A DNA stretch of 5,048 nt from positions 1 through 5,048 of the forward strand of contig JALRIY010000167.1 in NCBI GenBank assembly GCA_023255285.1, written 5' to 3'. The translations under genes and the position numbers were made by a program. The notes under the pieces were generated by a model. The model saw only the letters and a list, made by a program, of their open reading frames with translations. It was not told the origin of the DNA and ran no database searches. Below are positions 1 to 5,048 of this stretch, piece after piece. This stretch comes from Algoriphagus sp. (GTDB taxonomy: Bacteria; Bacteroidota; Bacteroidia; Cytophagales; Cyclobacteriaceae). How positions within the stretch are numbered: position 1 is the first letter of the stretch; every line of letters begins with the position of its first letter.

Positions 1-1234
1 CGTGGTCGGTAACGCCCCAAAGGGATTCTCCTTTGGATAGGTAGTGGCAGAAGTTGAGTCCAGGATATTCCATGCCCCCGATCTCTGCTGCTACATTGGT
101 TGCCGTTTCGTAAGGGAATTCATACCACTGCTTGGAGTAGTATTCGATGGAGGCCTTGCTGTATTCTGTAGATCGGGTCCAAGCATCTTGCCCGTTACTC
201 TCCATAGGGTAGGCAGACTGCGCTAAAGCAGTTTTGCCGCTAGGCAGGTTGATCCGTGAAGCATCCCAGATAAAAGAGTCTGAGGTACCGAAAGCCACAT
301 CGCGTGCATTTTGAATGCGGAAATGCCAGGTCACTGTACCGCTCTGCTTGGGACGGGTGACTGCGGTGTTTTTGATTTCTTCAGGAGAGACCAGGTAGAC
401 GGTTTCTTCGCTTTGTGCTGCTTTTGCATAGCGGGTTTGCAATTCCTTGCTCAGTACTTCGGTAGGGTTCATGAGTTTGCCTGATCCCACGACGATGTGG
501 TTGAAAGGCACCGTAACCTTGTAGTCAAAGTTGCCATATTCCAAGTAGAATTCACCAGCACCAAGGTAGGGCTCGATGTTCCATCCTTCGATTTCGTCAA
601 AGACAGCCACTTTGGGATACCACTGTGCAAAGGCATAGATCCAGCCGTCTTTCACTTTGAGTCGTCCCATGCGGTCCATTCCTTTTTGTGGAACCTTAAA
701 GGAAAAGTCCATAGAGACTGTTGCTTTCCCCCCTTTGGCAGGGATGGGTTCAGCAAACCACACCTGCATCCGGGTGTCGTCGATGAGGTGTTTGCTTGAG
801 TTGATGCCTTTTGTTCCCACTTTGGCTTGTACATTGGCAATTTGGTAACCACCATCGATGTCCCCATTGTAGCGGTTGCCCTGTACAGGAGTGGTGAGGG
901 TGCCACGAGAGGTAGGTGTAAATCGATTTTGCTCCAATTGAAGCCAAATAAACTCTAGGGCCTCGGGGCTATTATTAGTATAGGTTAGGGTTACTTTGCC
1001 GGACAGGCTATGGTTGGCCTCGTCTAGAGCCACTTCGATTTGGTAGTCAGCGGCATTTTGCCAGTACGCTTCCCCTGGTTTGCCGGAGGCGCTGCGATAA
1101 TTATTTCCTCTGCGGTCGATGACATCAGTAAAGTTTTTTTGGTTGTTGTCCTTTCCTTGTTGCGAAAAAGTAGGGAAAGGAGCATTCAGAATAAATAGAG
1201 ACAAAAGTCCACTTAGTTGGAGTATTCTTTTCAT
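1..1234 (-). CDS. Secreted M1-family zinc metallopeptidase, N-terminal 411 residues (3' end beyond window)
   Basis: This is the start of a gluzincin aminopeptidase-like protein, a family that removes N-terminal residues from peptides. The ATG at 1234-1232 opens a frame that stays open to the window edge. Residues 1-24 form a signal peptide (MKR, then a hydrophobic run to about F14-A18), with probable cleavage near S24/Q25, so export to the periplasm or outside is expected. Residues about 55-250 match the N-terminal beta-sandwich domain and include QWYP at 204-207. Residues 309-325 carry the family-like NARDVAFGTSDSFIWDA stretch. GGMEYPG at 386-392 is the counterpart of the GxMEN substrate-binding motif. 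The last complete codons read VTDH, and base 1 supplies the G of the next codon. H411 lies 22 residues after E389, the spacing expected for the first His of HExxH. The rest of the zinc site and the C-terminal half are outside the window, so activity cannot be judged. No Shine-Dalgarno sequence is visible. The frame is convincing and the family call is strong; the substrate is unknown. Confidence 0.94.
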   Translation of the reverse strand, partial: MKRILQLSGLLSLFILNAPFPTFSQQGKDNNQKNFTDVIDRRGNNYRSASGKPGEAYWQNAADYQIEVALDEANHSLSGKVTLTYTNNSPEALEFIWLQLEQNRFTPTSRGTLTTPVQGNRYNGDIDGGYQIANVQAKVGTKGINSSKHLIDDTRMQVWFAEPIPAKGGKATVSMDFSFKVPQKGMDRMGRLKVKDGWIYAFAQWYPKVAVFDEIEGWNIEPYLGAGEFYLEYGNFDYKVTVPFNHIVVGSGKLMNPTEVLSKELQTRYAKAAQSEETVYLVSPEEIKNTAVTRPKQSGTVTWHFRIQNARDVAFGTSDSFIWDASRINLPSGKTALAQSAYPMESNGQDAWTRSTEYSKASIEYYSKQWYEFPYETATNVAAEIGGMEYPGLNFCHYLSKGESLWGVTDH

Positions 1235-1438
1235 GGTTGAATTGTATTTGCGTTCAAATTACGAACAAAAGTGCTTTTGACGAATTTTTTTACGTGAAGG
1301 AGGGAGAAAGGGTTAGTTGAAACTTGTTTTATGGGGGGTTCGTGTAGTTATTTTGTTGAATTTGGGATGGGGATTTCTTTTTTTATACTCATTTTCAATA
1401 ATTTAAAAATAGAGGGAGAAAAAAAATAGGAAAGGCTA
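1235..1438. other. Divergent intergenic region between the M1 peptidase and the tRNA promoter
   Basis: No ORF of note lies here. It must hold the promoter of the minus-strand peptidase gene. The only candidate I see is TAATTTG on the minus strand (plus-strand CAAATTA at about 1255-1261), one base short of the Bacteroidota TAnnTTTG element and without a TTG at the proper distance upstream. I therefore do not call a promoter. The stretch 1372-1430 has several A or T runs that may help open or bend DNA ahead of the tRNA promoter. Confidence 0.4.
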
Positions 1439-1468
1439 TTGCATAAAATCTGATTCAGGTTACCTTTG
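1439..1468 (+). promoter_or_regulatory. Bacteroidota-type promoter of the tRNA-Val gene
   Basis: TTG at 1439-1441 and TACCTTTG at 1461-1468 are separated by 19 bases. This matches the phylum's primary-sigma consensus of a -33 TTG/TTTG and a -7 TAnnTTTG. Transcription would begin a few bases after 1468, leaving a leader of roughly 20 bases before the mature tRNA at 1495. The match and its position directly ahead of an RNA gene make this the best-supported promoter in the window. Confidence 0.72.
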
Positions 1469-1494
1469 CAATCCATTCTGAAAAGAAAGTTCAT

Positions 1495-1569
1495 GGGAGT
1501 TTAGCTCAGCTGGTTCAGAGCATCTGCCTTACAAGCAGAGGGTCGGGGGTTCGAATCCCTCAACTCCCA
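1495..1569 (+). tRNA. tRNA-Val, anticodon UAC
   Basis: This is a complete 75-nt cloverleaf. The acceptor stem GGGAGTT (1495-1501) pairs with AACTCCC (1562-1568), and A1569 is the discriminator base. The D arm is GCTC/GAGC around AGCTGGTTCA. The anticodon stem TCTGC/GCAGA (1523-1527 and 1535-1539) encloses the loop CTTACAA, with TAC at 1530-1532, which reads GUA and by wobble other valine codons. The T arm GGGGG/CCCTC contains one G-U pair and has the TTCGAAT loop at 1550-1556. The 3' CCA is not encoded (the sequence continues CTT), so it must be added after transcription. The gene stands alone, with its own promoter upstream and terminator downstream, and points toward the minus-strand DUF4157 operon. 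Confidence 0.98.
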
Positions 1570-1579
1570 CTTAATTATC

Positions 1580-1614
1580 AAGCACTTACAAGAAATTTAT
1601 TGTAAGTGCTTTTT
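1580..1614 (+). terminator. Rho-independent terminator of tRNA-Val
   Basis: A perfect 12-bp stem (AAGCACTTACAA at 1580-1591 with TTGTAAGTGCTT at 1600-1611) has an 8-base loop and runs into TTTTT at 1610-1614. It begins 11 bases after the tRNA. On the minus strand the hairpin is followed by TGATAATTAA rather than a T run, so it is best suited to stop plus-strand transcription. It may still partly block read-through from the convergent operon. Confidence 0.85.
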
Positions 1615-1694
1615 CATTTGCACACGATTTTCTAAGTAACAACTTATCCATTCACTTTTGCTTCTGAACTTAATGTATTTTACCGTTGAAATAT

Positions 1695-1883
1695 TTACCA
1701 AGTGTCTTGTTTCATTCGGTAGAGCCGTTCCCAGTTGGCACCACCAATATCAGTAGCAACTGCACTTAAAACAATATTTGCGACAATAGTAGTAGTATCT
1801 TCTTTCATTTCATGTGGTGCGGCTTTACTTCTATACACTTTGTGATCTCTACTTTCATTAACCTTTTCCAAAAATAGAATCAT
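1695..1883 (-). CDS. Small protein of 62 residues, translationally coupled to the DUF4157 gene; function unknown
   Basis: I do not recognise this protein. Its ATG (1883-1881) overlaps the TGA of the upstream 715-residue gene as ATGA, the usual sign of coupled translation. AAGG lies 9 bases ahead (plus-strand CCTT, 1893-1896), a usable Shine-Dalgarno sequence. The frame ends with TAA after W62. The protein is hydrophilic overall with balanced charge (about nine acidic and nine Lys/Arg residues). It has one apolar stretch at about residues 32-44 (TIVANIVLSAVAT), followed by DIGGANWERLYRMKQ. There is no signal peptide or cysteine. As the last gene of a probable two-gene operon behind a candidate effector, it could be an immunity protein, chaperone or accessory factor, but that rests on position only. 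It could also be a displaced C-terminal tail reached by frameshift, or a chance ORF. It supplies the only coding candidate between the tRNA terminator and 1880. Confidence 0.55.
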   Translation of the reverse strand: MILFLEKVNESRDHKVYRSKAAPHEMKEDTTTIVANIVLSAVATDIGGANWERLYRMKQDTW

Positions 1884-4027
1884 GCTTTTCTACCTTGTAG
1901 TGTTGGCAACTCATCAAAAGTTAAGGCGTCGGTTATACCTTTAGCAAATAAATCGAAATTTTTCCCAGTAAGTAAACTATCAGCAATCACTTGTTTAGCA
2001 TTTTTTCTTAGTGTTACTCGATCAGGCTTACAAACCTTGTCCTCAATATTTAATATTTTTAATGCTTCAATGGCTTCATTTTTTTCTTTTGGATTTCCGG
2101 ATTCAAAATTATGAATAAGATCAGTTGCAAACTGATTTCTAGTTTCTCCTAATGTTGATGTTGCATACTTGTAAACAAATGATGCAGTCTGCTGAACGGC
2201 AGATGCTGTACCTAGGGTTGCTGCCGCCACAGTACCCACCCCTCCAGTAAGAGGTGATGTGGCATTAGCTACGTTGGCAGCACCCATTAAACCATTCTTC
2301 TGTACTTGTCGCTTTAATTTTGCTATGGCAACAGTTTTAAGATTGCCTTCAAGCTTATCGAATAGAGCAATCATTTTTCTTGCTGTAAGTATAGTTACGA
2401 TATTTTCTATTGCAGTCATTGCAGCTGCAACAGGCGGCATCGTTAACCAGGCTGCTAATCTAGCTCCATTAGCTAGTAGTTGAATACGTTGTTCGTAAAT
2501 TTGGATCTGACTTTCTTCAACTTCAAAAGTTAATTCTTGTATCTGGCTTTGAAGTTCTTTAAGCTTTTCTGCGTCTGCTGCCTCCATCTCCTTTTTGCTT
2601 TCTATTTTAGCAATTTGCGCATTAATTTCAGCCTTTTTACGGGCCAAGTTGGAAGCACTATATTCAGCTCTTAGATGACTTACAGCTTCAAAAGCAAGCC
2701 CTAATCCACCAGTTTTTTCATCAAATCCAGATGTTGTTACATCTCCTCCCATTACGTTAGCAAAGGACCCCTTCGCTTCTTCAGGAAGACCTAATGGGGT
2801 TACTTCTCCTGCTGCTGAATCTTCTGCTGCTGAATCTGCTGGCTTTAGACCTCCATCAGCTTGTATCCCATCTTCTACATTTAAACCCTTATTACCCAAT
2901 GCCTCATTAACTATCCCGGCACCTCCAGTTGCAGAAGTTGATTCTCCTTGACCACCTAAATTATTAAAGATAGCAACAGGTCTTTCTGTAGCAATAGCAA
3001 CTGCATCTGATGATAAAACAATGTCTAGCATTTTTTTCAACGTAGAAACTTCGTCCTTCTGCTCATTAATTTTAATATAGAACTCCTCAATCTCAGTTAA
3101 ATCTTTTTGAGACAATACATATCCGGTTAATAAATCTTTACCTTCAGGTTCGTAACCATCAATACCCGGTATTTCGCCCGCATTTGTCATCCTCTCGCCT
3201 TCTGCCTTTTGTCTTGCGGTTATTTCGGCACTTTCCTCAGCTGAACGCGGTGCCTTGCCAGAATTATTGGCAATAAATTCTGCTTTTAATGCTTTTTCAT
3301 CTGCCGGTACTTTTGAAAAAGCTTTAATCACTGCGTCTACAAGATTCCACTTGAGTTGGGCTACTTTTTGTACGCTACCATTAGGTATCGTTGTTTTTTT
3401 AAGGGCAATTACTCCTGACCCTTTATAATTGATAGCCTTCGCTCCCAACACATCAGCTTCTTTCTCCAGTCCTGCATCGTCGTTCACGTTGACTTTGCCT
3501 TTGAGTTGCATGGTGGGTTTTACGCGACCTTGCTTTTGCTGGACCACATGGCCAAGCTCATGAGGAAGGTGTTTCTCTTGCCCTGGTCCGAGGTGGATAT
3601 CCGTGCCCTGCGCATAGGCATGAGCTTGGAGTTGGGCAGGCTTGTCAGAGTTGCGGTGTACTTTGACATCGTTTAGAGACAATCCGGAAATAGATTCCAT
3701 TCCTAATTTTAATTGGTCAGGAAGTCCCGTTTTATTTTCGGCACGTTGAAGGGGGTTGGTTTTTGTAGTATCGGTACGAGAATCGCTCAGGGCTTGTAGC
3801 TGCGTGATTCTTGAATTTCCTGCATGGCTCAAGGCCTTGGCTTGAAGTTGAGCGGTAGTGCTTCGATTGCTTCTTCCATCGGCGGCAGCCTGCAAACTAA
3901 TCAATTGGGCAGTACTTGCTCTGGTATCTACATACTCTAGCTCACCCGTACTACTGATTTCTTCAGGTACTGGTGCTGGTGTGGCTGTTTTGTTTTTCTG
4001 TTCGGATTGACTGCTAAACTCCCCCAT
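1880..4027 (-). CDS. DUF4157 (eCIS core) zincin-domain protein, 715 residues, with an unrecognised coiled-coil/hydrophobic C-terminus
   Basis: The start is secure: ATG at 4027 is the only usual start codon after an in-frame stop 17 codons upstream (4078-4076). There is no signal peptide. Residues 1-35 are polar. Residues 36-90 hold degenerate repeats with QL/QLQ cores. Residues about 102-200 form the DUF4157 domain (PF13699, eCIS core), with HELGHVVQQ at 156-164 and LEKEADVLGAKA at 187-198. H156, E157, H160 and E188 or E190 could form a gluzincin-like zinc site. Residues 225-350 are mostly helical. Residues 355-445 are a Gly/Ala/Ser-rich, low-complexity linker. Residues about 456-515 are a Lys/Glu/Gln-rich probable coiled coil. 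Hydrophobic stretches follow at 521-549 and Gly/Ala-rich at 580-613. The 620-715 tail is soluble, with the only cysteine, C666. The family is known from eCIS loci and large toxin-like proteins. I infer a secreted or injected effector whose C-terminal part may act on membranes. I recognise no toxin catalytic motif. A structural or scaffolding role is also possible. Confidence 0.9.
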   Translation of the reverse strand: MGEFSSQSEQKNKTATPAPVPEEISSTGELEYVDTRASTAQLISLQAAADGRSNRSTTAQLQAKALSHAGNSRITQLQALSDSRTDTTKTNPLQRAENKTGLPDQLKLGMESISGLSLNDVKVHRNSDKPAQLQAHAYAQGTDIHLGPGQEKHLPHELGHVVQQKQGRVKPTMQLKGKVNVNDDAGLEKEADVLGAKAINYKGSGVIALKKTTIPNGSVQKVAQLKWNLVDAVIKAFSKVPADEKALKAEFIANNSGKAPRSAEESAEITARQKAEGERMTNAGEIPGIDGYEPEGKDLLTGYVLSQKDLTEIEEFYIKINEQKDEVSTLKKMLDIVLSSDAVAIATERPVAIFNNLGGQGESTSATGGAGIVNEALGNKGLNVEDGIQADGGLKPADSAAEDSAAGEVTPLGLPEEAKGSFANVMGGDVTTSGFDEKTGGLGLAFEAVSHLRAEYSASNLARKKAEINAQIAKIESKKEMEAADAEKLKELQSQIQELTFEVEESQIQIYEQRIQLLANGARLAAWLTMPPVAAAMTAIENIVTILTARKMIALFDKLEGNLKTVAIAKLKRQVQKNGLMGAANVANATSPLTGGVGTVAAATLGTASAVQQTASFVYKYATSTLGETRNQFATDLIHNFESGNPKEKNEAIEALKILNIEDKVCKPDRVTLRKNAKQVIADSLLTGKNFDLFAKGITDALTFDELPTLQGRKA
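1893..1896 (-). promoter_or_regulatory. Shine-Dalgarno-like AAGG inside the 3' end of the DUF4157 gene
   Basis: AAGG on the minus strand is followed by nine bases and the ATG of the 62-residue ORF. The other starts in this window lack such a site. It therefore favours genuine initiation at the ATGA overlap, though four bases can occur by chance. Confidence 0.4.
2809..2838 (-). repeat. Two tandem 15-base units in the linker of the DUF4157 protein
   Basis: CTGCTGCTGAATCTT and CTGCTGCTGAATCTG stand head to tail with one difference (plus-strand reading). They are in frame and give the DSAAEDSAAGE-type stretch near residues 397-408. This is a small in-frame expansion in a low-complexity linker and may vary in copy number between strains. 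Confidence 0.75.
3758..3922 (-). repeat. Degenerate QLQ repeats at the N-terminus of the DUF4157 protein
   Basis: Three units start at R36, R55 and R73 and are about 18-19 residues apart. Each begins R-x-(S/T)-rich, reaches QL (Q41, Q60, Q76) and continues with an Ala/Leu/Gln run and a polar Ser/Asn/Asp-rich end: RASTAQLISLQAAADGRSN, RSTTAQLQAKALSHAGNS, RITQLQALSDSR. A further PLQ occurs at 92-94. Similar QLQ-type lead segments often precede DUF4157 domains. Their role is unknown to me; a loading or interaction segment is one idea. Confidence 0.65.
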
Positions 4028-4477
4028 GAAAATTCTTTTAGAAGAACTTATTTTGAGAAGGTAGTTTTTCTTAGGTCAGTATCCGTTTAATCAGGAGGAA
4101 ATAAAATCCATTTTGAACGATTTGAGAGAAATTTGTCGGATTTGATTGCGTGTTACAGATGATTCGGACTTGCTTAACTTCTGTTTTTTTAAACTACTGA
4201 ATGGGAGGGAAAATCAATACACAAGAAATAAATCGGATTTCCCGCCCCTTAACAAGTGATGCCAAAAGGTGTGCTACCTAATTCCAGGCAATATCAAATC
4301 GTCCCTAGACAACAGACTAAGTGCCATGGCTCAGCCAATTGAACTCTAAACTTTTCTTTATTCTGTAATAGATGAAAAAGTAGAAAATAAGTACAAAAAA
4401 ATAAAATAGGTAAAAAAGAAGCTTTTATCGTATGTCATTACTATACACTAACATACCTTCAACTTATTAAATTAGGG
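4028..4477. other. 450-base AT-rich gap between rarA and the DUF4157 gene
   Basis: No convincing gene is present. The longest reading I checked by eye is a 27-codon plus-strand ORF (4259-4342) without a ribosome site or recognisable product. The promoter of the minus-strand operon should lie here, but I find no exact TAnnTTTG on the minus strand. The first 50 bases upstream of the DUF4157 start are A/T-rich and lack a Shine-Dalgarno sequence. The stretch 4370-4420 is very A-rich on the plus strand, giving T runs in the rarA transcript downstream of its stop. I also find no copy of the tRNA-Val 3' end that would mark an attachment site. Confidence 0.6.
4203..4247. other. Imperfect GC-rich hairpin in the leader region of the DUF4157 operon
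   Basis: GGGAGGGAAAATC (4203-4215) can pair with GATTTCCCGCCC (4236-4247), with one A/G mismatch and one bulged A, across a 20-base loop. It stands out as the only GC-rich patch in an AT-rich gap. Neither strand has a T run directly after the stem, so it is not a standard terminator. It could be a leader structure or protein-binding site, or chance. Confidence 0.4.
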
Positions 4478-5048
4478 TTAATACCCATACTTTCCTTTCC
4501 ACCTTTTCGAGAGGAAGCTGCGCAGTTCTTTTTCGCGAGCATTGTCTCCCGGATCATAAAGAAGCCTCCCTTTTAGCTCCTCTGGGAGGAATTCTTGGGC
4601 AACAAAATTATCAGGAAAATCATGGGAGTACAGATAGCTCTTTCCATATTCAAGTTCCTTCATCAGTTTAGTAGGAGCATTGCGTAAGGGGATCGGGACT
4701 GATAGGTTGCCTGTCTCCTTCACCAGCGCTTGCGCTTGATTGATTGCCAGATAGGCGGCGTTGCTTTTGGGGGAACTGGCCAAGTAGGTGACGCACTGGG
4801 AGAGGATAATTCGCGCTTCTGGATAGCCTATTATTTTTACTGCCTCAAAGCAATTGGTGGCCAACAGCAAGGCATTTGGGTTGGCATTCCCGATATCCTC
4901 CGAAGCAAGGATCACCAGTCTTCGTGCAATAAAGGTCAATTCTTCCCCTCCCTCGATCATCCGTGCGAGCCAATACACCGCCGCATTCGGATCGGATCCG
5001 CGGATCGATTTGATAAAAGCGGAGACGATGTCGTAGTGCTGCTCTCCG
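4478..5048 (-). CDS. rarA: Replication-associated recombination protein A (RarA/MgsA), C-terminal 189 residues (5' end beyond window)
   Basis: RarA is a cytosolic AAA+ ATPase, related to the clamp loader and to eukaryotic WRNIP1, that acts at stalled replication forks. The visible part begins GEQHYDIVSAFIKSIRGSD and continues in frame through AVYWLARM, IARRLVILASEDIGNANP, YLASSPKSNAAYLA, VPIPLRNAPTKLMKELEYGK and YSHDFPDNFVAQEFLPEEL. These are hallmark stretches of the sensor-2/C-terminal tetramerisation region. It ends in RWKGKYGY and TAA at 4480-4478. The family is usually about 420-450 residues, so the Walker A and B half lies upstream, outside the window. GTG at 4978-4976 is an internal valine, not the start. 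The gene is codirectional with the DUF4157 operon but 450 bases away, so a shared transcript is not implied. No strong terminator follows; only a 6-bp stem (4430-4435 with 4451-4456) and later T runs on the minus strand. Confidence 0.97.
   Translation of the reverse strand, partial: GEQHYDIVSAFIKSIRGSDPNAAVYWLARMIEGGEELTFIARRLVILASEDIGNANPNALLLATNCFEAVKIIGYPEARIILSQCVTYLASSPKSNAAYLAINQAQALVKETGNLSVPIPLRNAPTKLMKELEYGKSYLYSHDFPDNFVAQEFLPEELKGRLLYDPGDNAREKELRSFLSKRWKGKYGY

Noticed and set aside
44..947. Several short ORFs on both strands within 44-947
   Set aside because: They all lie inside the continuous M1 peptidase frame on the minus strand and show no recognisable protein features.
1634..1647. 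TAAGT/ACTTA hairpin as terminator of the DUF4157 operon
   Set aside because: The stem is 5 bp with no T run after it on the minus strand.
2259..2483. Plus-strand 74-codon ORF with a hydrophobic translation
   Set aside because: It is antisense to the Ala-rich hydrophobic part of the DUF4157 protein, and its apolar look follows from that composition.
4323..4330. GCCATGGC palindrome as an operator
   Set aside because: It is only eight bases, does not extend into the flanks, and is not repeated nearby.
4259..4342. Plus-strand 27-codon ORF in the rarA-DUF4157 gap
   Set aside because: It has no ribosome site, promoter or similarity I recognise, and its length is expected by chance.
4430..4456. 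Stem GTATGT/ACATAC after the rarA stop as a terminator
   Set aside because: The stem is only 6 bp and AT-rich with a 15-base loop, and the nearest T run is more than ten bases beyond it.
4854..5036. Plus-strand 60-codon ORF at the right edge
   Set aside because: It is antisense to well-conserved RarA coding sequence.
4478..5048. AAA+ protein next to a DUF4157 gene, as a possible eCIS AAA+ ATPase
   Set aside because: The C-terminal sequence is plainly RarA/MgsA, a housekeeping protein, so it is not evidence for an eCIS locus.

Overview
The window looks like a chromosomal stretch of a member of the Bacteroidota. The evidence is a TTG-N19-TAnnTTTG promoter in front of the tRNA gene, start regions with little or no Shine-Dalgarno sequence, a secreted M1 peptidase of the type common in that phylum, and an N-terminal QLQ-repeat/DUF4157 protein of the kind often found there. 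I cannot resolve order or genus.

Layout, left to right: (1) 1-1234, minus strand: the first 411 residues of a secreted M1 zinc aminopeptidase-like protein. The window edge cuts it one base after the first His of the expected HExxH motif. (2) 1235-1494: a short intergenic stretch that ends in a good Bacteroidota-type promoter. (3) 1495-1569, plus strand: tRNA-Val(UAC), followed by a strong intrinsic terminator at 1580-1614. (4) 1695-4027, minus strand: a probable two-gene operon. Its first gene encodes a 715-residue protein with a QLQ-repeat N-terminus, a DUF4157 (eCIS core) zincin domain with HELGH, and an unrecognised C-terminal part made of a linker, a coiled coil and hydrophobic segments. 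Its second gene is a 62-residue ORF joined by an ATGA stop/start overlap. (5) 4028-4477: an AT-rich gap with no supported gene and one imperfect hairpin. (6) 4478-5048, minus strand: the C-terminal 189 residues of RarA (MgsA), a housekeeping AAA+ replication-recombination protein.

The M1 peptidase, tRNA and RarA are ordinary genes. The part worth attention is the DUF4157 protein and its overlapping small partner, which sit alone between housekeeping genes. DUF4157 is associated with extracellular contractile injection systems (eCIS) and with large toxin-like proteins. The absence of a signal peptide and the domain order suggest a cytosol-loaded or self-processing effector. The 62-residue ORF would then be a candidate immunity protein, chaperone or accessory factor. 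These roles are inferences: no eCIS structural gene, recognisable toxin domain or mobility gene is visible in the window.
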